The translations under genes and the position numbers were made by a program. Below are positions 25,980 to 36,003 of a stretch of DNA of 64,000 nucleotides, one piece after another (within the stretch, counting starts at the first letter, position 1; each line of letters begins with the position of its first letter). The notes beneath the pieces were generated by a model that saw nothing but the letters and a program-made list of their open reading frames with translations, had not been told where the DNA came from and made no database searches. Source of the DNA: a bacterium. Its GTDB lineage: Bacteria > Actinomycetota > Acidimicrobiia > Spongiisociales > Spongiisociaceae. Location of the stretch: assembly GCA_028821575.1 (NCBI GenBank), contig JAPPFW010000009.1, forward strand, positions 18,169-82,168, read 5' to 3'.

Positions 25980-27929
25980 ATGAAGCCGACTCTGAGGGTG
26001 GGACTGCTGGCCATTCTGTTCACTGCAGGCTTCACGGTCCTGTTCATCAGGCTCTGGTTCGTCCAGCTGGCGGTGGGACCGGAATGGGCCCGCCAGGCCG
26101 ACCAGAACATCGTTCGGGTCGAATCGATCGCGGCGCCCAGGGGCAACATCGTGGACCGGAACGGGATACTGCTGGCCACGTCGCGCCCCCAACTCGTCCT
26201 GGAGGTCGATCGGGCCGAGCTGCCGATCGAGGTCGAGAACGACGTCATCCAGCGGCTGGCGGCCATCCTCGACGTGTCGCCGGTGGAGGTGAGGGGCCAG
26301 GTCGAACGGGCCCGGTCCGGCGAGGTGGCTCTGCTGACCGAGTTCCAGATCGACACCGACACGGCATACCTGGTGATGGAGCAACGTCGCAGCCTTCCCG
26401 GCGTTACCGTGAAGGCGCTCCCGGTCCGCGGGTATCTCCGCGGGCAGTTGATGGGACACGTTCTCGGCCACATCGGGCTACCCTCGGCCGCCGACCTGGA
26501 GAGGCTCCCGCAGATGGACGCCAACACGCCCATAGGGAAGCTGGGCGTCGAGCGGGAGTACGACGACTTCCTCCAGGGCACGCCCGGCAAGGTCGCCTAC
26601 CGGATCAACGCCCAGGGCGACGTCCTCGACGTGGTTGGCGATCCCGTGGAGCCGCTCCAGGGCGCGACGCTGCGGTTGACCCTCGACATACCCATCCAGG
26701 AGGCGGTGGAGGAGATACTCGTCGAGGCCATCGAGCTGTCCAACACCCTGAAGGACGAGCGGGAGCCGACCGACCCGGGTCGTATCCCGGGGCCGGCGGA
26801 GAGAGCGGCGGCTCTGGTGATGGAGGTTGAGACCGGGGCGATCCTCGCGATGGCCTCCTACCCGACGTTCGAACCCGAGTCGTTCGTCGGGGGCATCGAC
26901 ATCGAGACGTTCGATGAGCTGTCCAGCCGCCAGGCCTTCAACAACCTGGTCATCCAGGGCCTCAAGCCCCCGGCGTCCACCTTCAAGACGATCACCTACG
27001 TGACCGCCCTCGAAGAGGGGATCTTCCCCGAGGGAGTGTCCTCCCCCGACGAGGTGATCCAGTGTTCACCCCAACTCGAAGCCGACTTCGTCGATCGCTC
27101 CCAGCTCGTCTGGCGCAACTGGACCTACCCCGAGGCGGACGGATACCAGGATCTGCACGATGCGATCCGGCGTTCCTGCAACATCTACTTCTGGGAGATA
27201 GCCCTCTCCATATGGCACACCTACAAGCTCACAGAGCAGGAGGGAATGGTCCAGGACTGGGCACGGAGCCTCGGCCTGGGAAGGGCCACCCAGGTGGACC
27301 TTCCCTTCGAGAACGAAGGAATCCTGGGAGACCGGCAACTGTTCGAGGAGTGGCGGGAGAGCCAGCCCTGGCGGGTTCGCCGCGAGGGCTGGTTGGGAGG
27401 CGACCTCATGAACCTGGTGGTCGGCCAGGGACCGATCCTCGCCACACCCATACAGATGGCCGTGGCGTATGCCTCGGCTGTCAACGGCGGAACCGTCTAC
27501 CAACCTCGGGTAGCCGACCGTCTCGAGTCCGCGGACGGCCAGGTGATCCGCACGATGGAGCCCCGTGTGTTGCGTACACTCGACATGCATGCGGACACGG
27601 TGGAGAGTCTGCGGACGGACCTGGCCTCCGTGGTCAGCGGCGGGACGGCCCGGAGAGCCTTCGCCAACATGGGGCCCGTTGCCGGGCAGATCGGCGGCAA
27701 GACGGGCACAGCCCAGGCCTTTACCGACCAGGACGGGACCTTCCACGACTCCACGGCCTGGTTCATAGGGGTGGCCCCCATCGACGACCCGATGTGGGTG
27801 GTGGCCGTAATGGTCGACGAGGGCGGATCCGGAGGGGCGGTCGCAGCCCCCGCAGCCCGGGCTATCTTCCAGTACCTCTTGGGCGATCCGGTGACCGCCT
27901 TGGAGGCCGGCGAGGACACGGAGCGTTAG
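25980..27929 (+). CDS. mrdA: Penicillin-binding protein 2, elongasome transpeptidase
   Basis: 649 residues: one N-terminal membrane anchor (~8-30), a dimerisation domain starting at APRGNIVDRNG, and the transpeptidase domain with Ser333-Thr-Phe-Lys336, Ser399-Cys-Asn401 and Lys574-Thr-Gly576, the three active-site motifs. It cross-links new peptidoglycan with RodA as glycosyltransferase, which is encoded next. Beta-lactam target. An insert of about 20 residues (EREPTDPGRIPG) precedes the catalytic domain. Confidence 0.96.
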   Translation: MKPTLRVGLLAILFTAGFTVLFIRLWFVQLAVGPEWARQADQNIVRVESIAAPRGNIVDRNGILLATSRPQLVLEVDRAELPIEVENDVIQRLAAILDVSPVEVRGQVERARSGEVALLTEFQIDTDTAYLVMEQRRSLPGVTVKALPVRGYLRGQLMGHVLGHIGLPSAADLERLPQMDANTPIGKLGVEREYDDFLQGTPGKVAYRINAQGDVLDVVGDPVEPLQGATLRLTLDIPIQEAVEEILVEAIELSNTLKDEREPTDPGRIPGPAERAAALVMEVETGAILAMASYPTFEPESFVGGIDIETFDELSSRQAFNNLVIQGLKPPASTFKTITYVTALEEGIFPEGVSSPDEVIQCSPQLEADFVDRSQLVWRNWTYPEADGYQDLHDAIRRSCNIYFWEIALSIWHTYKLTEQEGMVQDWARSLGLGRATQVDLPFENEGILGDRQLFEEWRESQPWRVRREGWLGGDLMNLVVGQGPILATPIQMAVAYASAVNGGTVYQPRVADRLESADGQVIRTMEPRVLRTLDMHADTVESLRTDLASVVSGGTARRAFANMGPVAGQIGGKTGTAQAFTDQDGTFHDSTAWFIGVAPIDDPMWVVAVMVDEGGSGGAVAAPAARAIFQYLLGDPVTALEAGEDTER

Positions 27930-27975
27930 GAGGGCGCGGGCAGATGAACGGAGGGACAGTCAGGGCGGAGAGCCG

Positions 27976-29145
27976 ATGGCGGTTGTAAGTCGCACTTGGG
28001 AAGGCGTAGGCGGGCTCTTCCGGGACCGCCCCAAACCCACGCCCGACGTGGTCATGTTCCTCCTGATGGCCGGCCTCATGGCCCTCAGCGGGATCATGGT
28101 CTACTCGGCCACCTTCGTGCGGCTGGAGGCTGAGATAGGGGATCCCTCAGCAGCAATGCGGCGGCAATTTGTATTCGCAGGTCTGGCCCTGGCCGCGTTC
28201 ATCGGCGGATCGCTGTTCGACTACCGCCATTACCGGCGCCTGCTGATTCCGATCTACGTGTCGACGGTCGTCCTGCTGGTGGCGGTCCTGTTCTTTCCAC
28301 CGCACCAGGGCGCCTCCCGGTGGATCCCGATAGGACCCTTCCAGTTCCAGCCCTCCGAGTTCGCCAAGGTTGCCCTGGTGGTCGTCCTGGCCGCGTTCCT
28401 GGCTGCCGAGTCGGAGCGCAGGCTCAAATGGAGGCGCCTGGGGCTGGCGCTGCTGCTCACCGCCATTCCCGGCTACCTGATCTTCCGGCAGCCCGACCTG
28501 GGGACGATGCTGGTGATCGGTTTCATCGCCGTCGGGATGCTGTTCGTGGCCGGAACCGGCATCAAGCAGGTATTGGTGCTGCTGATCGCCGGTGTGGCCG
28601 GTGTCGTAGCCGTGTTCCAACTCGACGTGTTGCGCAACTACCAGATGCAACGACTCGCCGGCTACTTCGACCAGACCTACGACCTCCAGGGCGTCAACTG
28701 GAACCTCTACCAGTCGCAGATCGCCATCGGGTCGGGCCAACTGTTCGGTCGAGGCCTTTTCCAGGGGACCCAGACGAGGCTCAGCTTCATCCCGTCGCAG
28801 ACCACCGACTTCATCTTCACCACGGTGGGGGAGCAGTTCGGGTTCATCGGCGGCTCGGCGGTGCTCATCGTCTACTCGATCCTGGTCTGGCGTGTCCTGA
28901 TGGTGGCCGCCGGAGCACCCAGCCGGTTCGGCGTCCTCATCGCCGTGGGAATGGCCTCCCTGCTCTCCTTCCACATCTTCGTCAACGTCGGGATGACGAT
29001 CGGGCTGGTACCGGTGACCGGCCTGCCGCTGCCATTCCTGAGCGCCGGGGGTTCGGCGATGATCGCGATGGCGGGCGGCCTGGGCATCGTGAACTCCGTG
29101 TGGCGCTCCCGGACGCCGGTGGGAGAGTTCCAGCAACTGCGCTAG
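27976..29145 (+). CDS. rodA: RodA, SEDS peptidoglycan glycosyltransferase
   Basis: 389 residues with ten membrane segments. SEDS landmarks are present: WIPIGPFQFQPSEFAKVAL, FRQPDLGTML (the catalytic Asp loop lies in this family around the large extracytoplasmic loop), GVNWNLYQSQIAIGSGQLFG and the closing GLPLPFLSAGGSAM. It polymerises lipid II into glycan strands for lateral wall growth together with PBP2. Last gene of the mre operon; a 7-bp hairpin follows 73 bases downstream. Confidence 0.96.
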   Translation: MAVVSRTWEGVGGLFRDRPKPTPDVVMFLLMAGLMALSGIMVYSATFVRLEAEIGDPSAAMRRQFVFAGLALAAFIGGSLFDYRHYRRLLIPIYVSTVVLLVAVLFFPPHQGASRWIPIGPFQFQPSEFAKVALVVVLAAFLAAESERRLKWRRLGLALLLTAIPGYLIFRQPDLGTMLVIGFIAVGMLFVAGTGIKQVLVLLIAGVAGVVAVFQLDVLRNYQMQRLAGYFDQTYDLQGVNWNLYQSQIAIGSGQLFGRGLFQGTQTRLSFIPSQTTDFIFTTVGEQFGFIGGSAVLIVYSILVWRVLMVAAGAPSRFGVLIAVGMASLLSFHIFVNVGMTIGLVPVTGLPLPFLSAGGSAMIAMAGGLGIVNSVWRSRTPVGEFQQLR

Positions 29146-29674
29146 GTCCGGAGGCGGGACCCTGGCACCGCCCTATCCAAAGATCATCAGTCCCGGAGCG
29201 GGCTGCTAGGCTGTTCTAGACCGCTCGCGCGGTCTGCTATGAGCCTGGCCCGCGATGACCGCCTTGTCCATGCTTGGAGGCCTACTCCGATTCATCGCTG
29301 GATGCGGCGCACGCCCGGCAACACGAGAAACTGTGGAACACGAAGACCTGTGAGCACCCAGAACGGCCCCGACCAGCGTGACGCATCGTCGCTAACTCGC
29401 GTCTGTACGGGCGGCATAGTCGGATTCACATACGCGGAACCTGCTACAGCAGCGGGACCCGGCGTGGAGTGCAGGCTCAGCAAAACCGTCCGGAGCGAGT
29501 CCGGACCACCGGGTACAAGTAGAAGGAACCGCGCTGACGGGCGACCGAGTCCGGCAAATGCACCCAGAGTGCATGAAGGCAGGTCTGGCGGCTCGTGTCT
29601 CGCCGCTCCATCACCCATCGGACCTCCGAGGGTTTCCCGCGCGGCCACCACACTCACGCAAGGAGTTAGAACGT
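29146..29674 (+). other. 529-base spacer, probable long structured leader of the RNase E/G gene
   Basis: No supported gene. Hairpins visible: AGACCGC/GCGGTCT with a TCGC tetraloop (29218-29235, a candidate end of the mre operon), GTCCGG/CCGGAC near 29489-29507 and ATGCAC/GTGCAT (29558-29574). An AAGGAG ribosome site sits just before ATG 29675. RNase E genes elsewhere are autoregulated through long leaders; that this is one is inference. Confidence 0.45.
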
Positions 29675-31219
29675 ATGCCTTTATTTCGGCGCAGAACAGC
29701 CGAAGTACTTCGCCGCGGAGTCGGCAACGAATCCACCGAAGAGCGGACTACCAGGAAGATCGGCGGTAGGACGGTCAAGGTCCGGAGAGTACGGGAGCTT
29801 CCCTCCCCCAAGTCTCCGGCCAAGGCAGGGGGATCCGCCAGCCGCAGGAAGAAGAAGTCGCCGGACCGTCAGAGGAGCAAGCACAAGCAGGGTCCTCCCA
29901 GACACCGGAGGGAACACAAGACCGTTGTTCCCCTGCCCCTGGCCGGTCGCAAGCAGATGCTGGTCAGGGTGTTGCCGCACCAGACTCAGGTGGTCGTCCT
30001 GGAAGGTCCGCTGCTGGTGGAGCACTACGTTCACCGGTCCGACCAGGAGACCCTGGTGGGCAACATATACGTCGGCAAGGTCCGGAGCGTGCTCCCCGGC
30101 CTAGAAGCGGCCTTCGTCGACATCGGCACCGAGAAGAACGGCGTCATCTATGCCGGAGATCTGAACTCCGGGCGTCGCACCCATGGACGCGGCCCGCGGA
30201 TCGAGCAGCTTCTCAAGCAGGGCCAGCGTCTGCTGGTGCAGGTCGACAAGGATGCGATGGGTGGGAAGGGTCCCCGCCTGACCAGCCAGGTGACCCTTCC
30301 GGGCCGCCACCTGGTCCTGTCCCCGTCCAACAACATGATGGGTATCTCGCGGCGGCTGCCGCAGAAGGAACGTGCCCGCCTCCGCCAGATCATCGAGACG
30401 CAGAAGCCCGACAAGTTCGGGGTCATCGTTCGCACTGCGGCCGCGGGGGCCTCCAAGGCTGAAATCGCGTCCGAGATCGAGCGGCTCGTCTCCCGTTGGC
30501 GGAAGATCGAGGAGAGCAGGAAGGGAGGTTCGGCGCCGCGGGTCGTTCACAAGGAGCCGAGCCTGCTGATCCGCGTTATCCGGGAGCACTTCACTCAGGA
30601 GTTCAGGAGGCTCCTGATCGATGACCATGATGCTTACCAGGCGCTGCTCAAGTACCTAAGAGAGGTGGCGCCGAGCCTCGTTTCGAAGGTGCACTTCAGC
30701 GAGGAACGCGACCAGACCTTGTTCGCGCGGTTCCAGGTCGACGATCAACTGCGGCGGGCGATGGATCGCAAGGTCTGGCTCCCCTCCGGCGGGCACCTGG
30801 TGATCGATCGCACCGAGGCTCTGACGGCGGTCGATGTGAACACCGGAAAGTTCGTCGGCAAGCAGAACCTCGAGGATACGGTACTGCACAACAACCTGGA
30901 GGCCGCCGAGGAGATCGCACGCCAGTTGAGACTGCGCGACATCGGCGGGATCATCGTGATCGACTTCATCGACATGGAGATCAAGCGGAACCGCGAGGAG
31001 GTCCTGACCCGGCTTCGCAGTGCTCTCGCCCGTGACAAGACCACCACCCAGGTTCACTCCGTGTCGAGTCTCGGTCTGGTGGAGATGACCCGCAAGAACG
31101 TGTCGAGTGGGCTGGTGGAGGCATTCTCCGACTCCTGCCCGACCTGTGACGGGAGGGGTCTCGTCCTCCACGAGATGGCGGCCACGGCGGGAACCCCGAT
31201 CAGCAGGGTGGGTAGCTAG
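29675..31219 (+). CDS. rne: Ribonuclease E/G family endoribonuclease
   Basis: 514 residues from ATG 29675, which has AAGGAG upstream. Residues ~1-85 are a Lys/Arg-rich, unstructured extension; then come an S1 RNA-binding domain (ETLVGNIYVGKVRSVLPGLEAAFVDIG split across it), a 5'-sensor region, and the DNase-I-like catalytic core with metal ligands Asp387 (AVDVNTGKFVG) and Asp430 (IVIDFIDM). The zinc-link motif CPTCDGRG is near the C-terminus. It is short for RNase E and lacks a long C-terminal scaffold, but its N-terminal basic arm is unlike RNase G. It initiates mRNA decay and rRNA processing. It sits upstream of rplU, as in many actinobacteria. Confidence 0.94.
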   Translation: MPLFRRRTAEVLRRGVGNESTEERTTRKIGGRTVKVRRVRELPSPKSPAKAGGSASRRKKKSPDRQRSKHKQGPPRHRREHKTVVPLPLAGRKQMLVRVLPHQTQVVVLEGPLLVEHYVHRSDQETLVGNIYVGKVRSVLPGLEAAFVDIGTEKNGVIYAGDLNSGRRTHGRGPRIEQLLKQGQRLLVQVDKDAMGGKGPRLTSQVTLPGRHLVLSPSNNMMGISRRLPQKERARLRQIIETQKPDKFGVIVRTAAAGASKAEIASEIERLVSRWRKIEESRKGGSAPRVVHKEPSLLIRVIREHFTQEFRRLLIDDHDAYQALLKYLREVAPSLVSKVHFSEERDQTLFARFQVDDQLRRAMDRKVWLPSGGHLVIDRTEALTAVDVNTGKFVGKQNLEDTVLHNNLEAAEEIARQLRLRDIGGIIVIDFIDMEIKRNREEVLTRLRSALARDKTTTQVHSVSSLGLVEMTRKNVSSGLVEAFSDSCPTCDGRGLVLHEMAATAGTPISRVGS

Positions 31220-31385
31220 CCGCGCAGGACCGGTTGGCGCGACCGCAGGGATCGTGACGTATGGGAAACGGAAGGGAAAGGCTGGATCCTTGCCGGACCG
31301 GGCCGTCCTGCTTTGGACCATCGACGCGGTTCGGTTATGTTGTCTCCGGATCGGCAGGCTGCTGGATTACGGCCCGTCACTCTCC

Positions 31386-31391
31386 TAGACT
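31386..31391 (+). promoter_or_regulatory. Possible -10 box for rplU-rpmA-obgE-proB
   Basis: TAGACT 29 bases before the rplU ATG, in a 200-base gap after the RNase gene. An AAAGGG-type ribosome site lies between. No convincing -35. Confidence 0.35.
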
Positions 31392-31420
31392 TCCCTCCGG
31401 CGAAAGGGCTCGGGTCTGAC

Positions 31421-31732
31421 ATGTACGCAATCATCCGCTCCGGCGGCAAGCAGGCGAGGGTTTCGGCCGGAGACGTCCTCGATGTCGAACTGCTCAGGGA
31501 CGCCGACGGCCACGTGACCTTCACGCCCTTGCTCGTGGTCGATGACGACGGTACTGCCGTCACGGACAAGGCGACACTCGATAGCCTGCCGGTCACCGCC
31601 CGAGTGTTGGGCGAGGTGAGAGGCCACAAGATCGACATCTTCAAGTACAAGAACAAGACCGGTTACCGCCGGCGGAAGGGGCACCGTCAGCGTTACACGC
31701 GGCTCGAGATCGTACGGATCGGTTCGGCATAG
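31421..31732 (+). CDS. rplU: 50S ribosomal protein L21
   Basis: 103 residues beginning [18 protein letters not shown], the L21 signature start, with the basic [19 protein letters not shown] segment that contacts 23S rRNA. The frame is open further upstream but only this ATG matches the family. Followed by rpmA after 16 bases. Confidence 0.97.
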   Translation: MYAIIRSGGKQARVSAGDVLDVELLRDADGHVTFTPLLVVDDDGTAVTDKATLDSLPVTARVLGEVRGHKIDIFKYKNKTGYRRRKGHRQRYTRLEIVRIGSA

Positions 31733-31748
31733 CCCTAGGGAGGCCAGG

Positions 31749-31997
31749 ATGTCCAAGACAAAAGGCGGAGGCTCGACCAAGAACGGGCGCGATTCGCAGG
31801 CGAAGCGGCTCGGTCCGAAGGTTTTCGACGGCCAGTACATCAACGCCGGGACCATCCTCGTGCGCCAGCGGGGGACGCGCATCCACCCCGGAGACAACGT
31901 CGGTCGGGGAGGCGACGACACGCTCTTCGCCCTCAAGGAGGGAACGGTCAAGTACCACATGCGGCACGGTCGCCGGAGGGTGAGCATCCTCAGCTAG
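31749..31997 (+). CDS. rpmA: 50S ribosomal protein L27
   Basis: 82 residues: [24 protein letters not shown], then the conserved [29 protein letters not shown] core. The N-terminal tail that reaches the peptidyl-transferase centre starts directly at Met-Ser with no cleavable Firmicutes-type extension. Its TAG stop begins a degenerate heptad-repeat-like spacer. Confidence 0.97.
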   Translation: MSKTKGGGSTKNGRDSQAKRLGPKVFDGQYINAGTILVRQRGTRIHPGDNVGRGGDDTLFALKEGTVKYHMRHGRRRVSILS

Positions 31998-32060
31998 TAG
32001 TTGCTGGTTGGTAACCGCCAGTAGTATCCACTACCAATTCAGACTACCGGCTGATACCTA
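31995..32060. repeat. Degenerate heptad repeat locus 3
   Basis: Less regular than other loci: TGCTGGTTGGT on the left and TCCACTACCA on the right, again GT-rich then AC-rich with TAG at the gene end. It is AT-richer than its surroundings. Family membership is likely from composition and layout but not proven by a long shared word. Confidence 0.45.
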
Positions 32061-32079
32061 TCGACCAAGGACTGGCGCC

Positions 32080-33339
32080 GTGTTCGTAGACCATGTCCGC
32101 GTACATCTCCGCTCTGGTAACGGCGGGGCGGGAGCGGTGTCGTTCGTCAAGGAAGGAAGGCGGCCCCGGGGGAAACCGGCCGGCGGCTCGGGTGGACGCG
32201 GCGGCAGGGTGATAGTCGCGGCCGATCACCACAGGGCAACGTTGCAAACCTACCGGCGCCGGCCCCATCGTACGGCCGGGAGCGGAACCCATGGATCATC
32301 CGACCTGCGCCACGGCCGGCGGGGCGAGGACCTGATCGTCAAGGTACCGCCGGGAACCGTGGTCTTCGACGACCACGGCACCCTGCTCGCCGACCTCGTG
32401 GAGCATGGACAGCGGGTGGTAGTGCTGGAGGGAGGCCGTGGTGGCAGGGGCAACGCAGCACTCGTCAGCCCCCGCAACCGCGCGCCGACCTTCTGCGAGC
32501 AAGGAGAGTACGGGGAGCGGAGTTCATTCACCTTCGAGATGAAGCTCGTCGCCGACGCGGCACTGATCGGCTTTCCGAACGCCGGGAAGTCCACTCTCAT
32601 CTCCCGGGTATCGGCTGCCCGACCCAAGATCGCCGACTACCCGTTCACCACCCTGGAACCGAATCTCGGGGTGGTGGTGATCGGCGACCGGGAGTTCGTG
32701 CTGGCCGACGTACCCGGCCTGATCGAAGGCGCCGCCGAGGGGAAGGGTCTCGGTCACGAGTTCCTCCGGCACTGCGAGCGAGCGAAGGTGCTGGTAGTGC
32801 TGGTGGATCCCTCCCCACTCCAGGAACTGGCGCCGGAACACCAGTACGAGGTCCTGCGCCGCGAACTTAGGGCTCATGACCCGGAGTTGGCCAACCGGCC
32901 CCGGCTCGTGGCGGTGACCAAGGCGGACCTGGGCATCGAGGACTCGGTCCTGGGCGGCCTGCGCCGGGCGGTTCCCGACATCATGGTGGTGAGTTCCGTT
33001 TCGGGGACCGGCATGAAGGAGTTGCTCCACCGTATCGCCGACGCCGTCGAACTCGCCGACCGGGACAAGGCGGGCGGCGAGGGCTTCGTCCTGCACCGAC
33101 CACTCGGTCCGGCGTTTTCGATCAGGCGGGTCGACGACACGTGGATCGTGGCGGGGCGCGATGCAGAGCGAGCGGTAGCCTTGAACGATCTCACCGTACC
33201 GGAGGCCGCCGGTCTGGCCGCCCGGCGCCTCGCGCGCCTGGGTGTAGATGGCGCCCTCCGCCGGGCGGGGGCTCGGGAGGGGGATGAGGTCCGGATAGGC
33301 GATCACTTATTCGAGTTCTGGGAGTCCGAGGATGGCTGA
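32080..33339 (+). CDS. obgE: Obg-family GTPase
   Basis: 419 residues from GTG 32080, supported by AAGGA 8 bases upstream; the frame continues upstream into the spacer repeat but the family begins at FVDHVRVHLRSGNGG. The glycine-rich Obg fold (~1-155) leads into the G domain with GFPNAGKST (164-172), the DVPGLIEGA switch and TKADL. A C-terminal OCT domain (~345-419, FSIRRVDDTWIVAG) is present. It acts in late 50S assembly and (p)ppGpp-linked control. Overlaps proB by 8 bases. Confidence 0.96.
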   Translation: MFVDHVRVHLRSGNGGAGAVSFVKEGRRPRGKPAGGSGGRGGRVIVAADHHRATLQTYRRRPHRTAGSGTHGSSDLRHGRRGEDLIVKVPPGTVVFDDHGTLLADLVEHGQRVVVLEGGRGGRGNAALVSPRNRAPTFCEQGEYGERSSFTFEMKLVADAALIGFPNAGKSTLISRVSAARPKIADYPFTTLEPNLGVVVIGDREFVLADVPGLIEGAAEGKGLGHEFLRHCERAKVLVVLVDPSPLQELAPEHQYEVLRRELRAHDPELANRPRLVAVTKADLGIEDSVLGGLRRAVPDIMVVSSVSGTGMKELLHRIADAVELADRDKAGGEGFVLHRPLGPAFSIRRVDDTWIVAGRDAERAVALNDLTVPEAAGLAARRLARLGVDGALRRAGAREGDEVRIGDHLFEFWESEDG

Positions 33340-34450
33340 CATCCGGCCCGGCCGCCGCAAGCCCCCCAGCAGGATGCCGATCGTGCTGAAAGTAGGCTCT
33401 TCCAGTCTCACCCTGCCGGACGGCGGGATCGACGACGACGCCATCCTCAGGGTCACCGAGCAGGTCGGCACGCTGTGGGATGCCGGATTCCCCACCGTCC
33501 TGGTCTCGTCCGGCGCGGTAGCGGCGGGATCGGCCGTACTGGGCCGGCGGCCCCGTGACACCACCGGGCTGCAGGTAGCCGCCGCGGTGGGCCAGACGCT
33601 GCTCATGGCCCGCTACAACCGCGCCTTCGGCGCGTTGGGACTCACGGTCGGCCAGGTGCTGATAACCCTGGACATCCTGTCCATGCGTTCCCAGTACCTC
33701 CACGCCCGAGGGGCCCTTCAGCGGATGCTCGAGAACTCCATCGTGCCGATCGTCAACGAGAACGACACAGTGGCCGTCGAAGAGTTGAAGATGGGGGACA
33801 ACGACCGCGTGGCCGCCATCGTCTCGCACCTGGTGGGAGCCGGGATGCTGGTGATTCTCACCGACACGGATGGCCTCTACTCGGCGGATCCTCGCTCCGG
33901 CGAGGGCGAACCGATCTCGGTCATCCGGCACAGCGATCCGTTGCTGGACCGGCTAGCTCCGGGAACCGCCGGTCCCATCGGGTCGGGAGGGGTGGGAACC
34001 AAGATAGAGGCCGCCCGCATGGCAGCCTGGTCCGGGATCCCCACCGTCATCGCCCGCTCGGATCGTACCGGCGTGATAGACACCATCATCCGAGGCGGGG
34101 AGACAGGCACGTACGTGGCACCCGGTGACACCAAGCTGTCGGCCTGGAAGCTGTGGTTGGCCTTCGGGCAGCAACCCAGCGGCACGCTCCGGATTGATGA
34201 CGGTGCCGTGCGGGCCCTGGCGCGCCGGGGCGGCTCGCTACTGCCGGTGGGCGTCACCGGAGTGGACGGCGAATTCCCGGCGGAAGCTTCGGTGGAGGTC
34301 AGGAGCCGCACGGGCGTGCTGGTGGGGAAGGGTTTGGTGACGAGCGACTCGGACCAGGTCAGGGAACGGATGGGTAAGCGCAGCACGGATACGGGGATCC
34401 CCTCCGAGGTGATCCATCGCGATCGGTTGGTCGTCCTGCTGGACGGCTGA
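33332..34450 (+). CDS. proB: Glutamate 5-kinase
   Basis: 372 residues. The amino-acid-kinase domain has LKVGSSSLT, VSSGAVAAG and IVNENDTVAVEE, followed by a C-terminal PUA domain (~275-372, GTLRIDDGAVRAL). It performs the first step of proline synthesis from glutamate. ATG 33332 lies inside the end of obgE. proA, its usual neighbour, is not here: the next gene is convergent trkH. Confidence 0.96.
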   Translation: MADIRPGRRKPPSRMPIVLKVGSSSLTLPDGGIDDDAILRVTEQVGTLWDAGFPTVLVSSGAVAAGSAVLGRRPRDTTGLQVAAAVGQTLLMARYNRAFGALGLTVGQVLITLDILSMRSQYLHARGALQRMLENSIVPIVNENDTVAVEELKMGDNDRVAAIVSHLVGAGMLVILTDTDGLYSADPRSGEGEPISVIRHSDPLLDRLAPGTAGPIGSGGVGTKIEAARMAAWSGIPTVIARSDRTGVIDTIIRGGETGTYVAPGDTKLSAWKLWLAFGQQPSGTLRIDDGAVRALARRGGSLLPVGVTGVDGEFPAEASVEVRSRTGVLVGKGLVTSDSDQVRERMGKRSTDTGIPSEVIHRDRLVVLLDG

Positions 34451-34463
34451 CCCTCGGGGCCTC

Positions 34464-35969
34464 CTACCGGCGCCAGAGAGACCGGGTGAAGAGCAGGAGT
34501 ACCGGGAAGAGCTCTAGGCGCCCGGCGATCATCAGCAGCGAGAGCAGCCACTTACCGGGCCACGTCAGGGCGGAATAGTTGCCGGTCGGCCCGAACTCAC
34601 CGAGCGCCGGGCCGAAGTTGCTGAGAGCGCTGGCGGTGGCCGATGCGGCTTCCACGAGGCCGAGTTCGGGCCCGAATATGGCGCCCAGGAAGCCCAGCAG
34701 GAAAGTACCTGTCATGAACAGGAACATGAAGAAGAGGAAGAACGACTGGACACTCTGCACGATGGGCTCGTGCACCCGCTTCGAACCGAACCTGATCAAG
34801 AAGATCCCGCGAGGGTGGATGAGGCGCCTCAGGTCGGCCGCCGCCGCCCTGACCAGCACACCCATGCGGTAGATCTTGATGCCGCCGGTGGTCGATCCCG
34901 CCATACCGCCCAGGAACATCAGGCCGACCACGAACAGTTGGAGAGCCGGTATCCAAGCGCCGAAGTCAGCGGTCGCGTATCCGGTGCCGGTGACCAGGGA
35001 CATAGATGTGAAGACCGAGTCGCGGATGACGTCGGCTGCAGGCGCCTGCCCCCACAGGCTCAGGATCATGACCAGGCTGGCGACCGCCACGATCCCCGTG
35101 AACAACCTGAACTCGGCGTTCTTGAGGTACCGGCCGGGATCCCGCACGGCTCGGAAATGCAGCGCGAATGAGGTTCCGGAGATCAACATGAAGACGATCA
35201 CCACCCACTGCACGTAGGGGCTGAAACCGTCGATGGAGGTGGCTTCGGTGCTGAACCCGCCGGTGGCCATGTTGGTGAAGGAGTGGTTGATGGCCTGGAA
35301 GAGCGTCATGTCCCCCGCCCATAGGAGGAGCATCTCCACCAGCGTCAACAAGGCGTAGATGTACCACAGCCTCTTGGCGGTTTCCCGGAAGCGAGGCGTT
35401 AGACGATCGGGTTCGGGCCCGGGCGACTCGGCCCGAGCCAGCTGTACCCCGCCGGTTCCGAGCAGGGGGAGGACGGCCAGCGACAGGACGATCACGCCCA
35501 TGCCGCCCAGCCACTGGGTGGTGGACCTCCACATGACGATGCCGCGGGGCATTGCGGCCGGATCGGGGATCAAGGTGGCGCCGGTGGTGGTGAAGCCGGA
35601 CACGGTCTCGAAGAATGCGTCGGTGAGGTTGTCGATGGTTCCGGTCAGCAGGTACGGGAGCATCCCGAAGCATGCCATGGCGAACCAGGCGAGGCCTACC
35701 GAGGCGAACCCCTCCTTCGTGGTGACGGTCCCGGGACGACCCATCACCCGCCAGCCGAACAGTCCGGCCAGGATCGTGAGTACCCCCGACAACGTGATCC
35801 AGGCGGCAACTTCCTGTTCCCGGTAGATGAGCGCGGTGACCGCTGCCGGAAACATGGCGGTCCCGGCCGCCACCACCACGGCTCCGATCACGTAGAAGAG
35901 CCGGCGGAAGGTGGAACCCGGCCGTCGCAGGAAGAACCGCGACCCGGTCGGAAGGTCGCGGTCGCTCAC
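34464..35969 (-). CDS. trkH: Trk-type potassium uptake protein TrkH
   Basis: 501 residues with four repeated membrane-P-loop-membrane units. Selectivity-filter segments are visible: SGFTTTGAT, NMATGGFST, SLVTGTGYAT and ALSNFGPALG (the last one weaker, as usual). The N-terminal ~20 residues are cytoplasmic. It forms the K+ channel of the Trk system and is gated by TrkA, whose gene is 34 bases upstream on the same strand. It converges on proB with only 13 bases between stops and no hairpin there. Confidence 0.95.
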   Translation of the reverse strand: MSDRDLPTGSRFFLRRPGSTFRRLFYVIGAVVVAAGTAMFPAAVTALIYREQEVAAWITLSGVLTILAGLFGWRVMGRPGTVTTKEGFASVGLAWFAMACFGMLPYLLTGTIDNLTDAFFETVSGFTTTGATLIPDPAAMPRGIVMWRSTTQWLGGMGVIVLSLAVLPLLGTGGVQLARAESPGPEPDRLTPRFRETAKRLWYIYALLTLVEMLLLWAGDMTLFQAINHSFTNMATGGFSTEATSIDGFSPYVQWVVIVFMLISGTSFALHFRAVRDPGRYLKNAEFRLFTGIVAVASLVMILSLWGQAPAADVIRDSVFTSMSLVTGTGYATADFGAWIPALQLFVVGLMFLGGMAGSTTGGIKIYRMGVLVRAAAADLRRLIHPRGIFLIRFGSKRVHEPIVQSVQSFFLFFMFLFMTGTFLLGFLGAIFGPELGLVEAASATASALSNFGPALGEFGPTGNYSALTWPGKWLLSLLMIAGRLELFPVLLLFTRSLWRR

Positions 35970-36003
35970 CGGCGGATACCCCTGCTCGGGCTCCCGGACC
36001 GTC

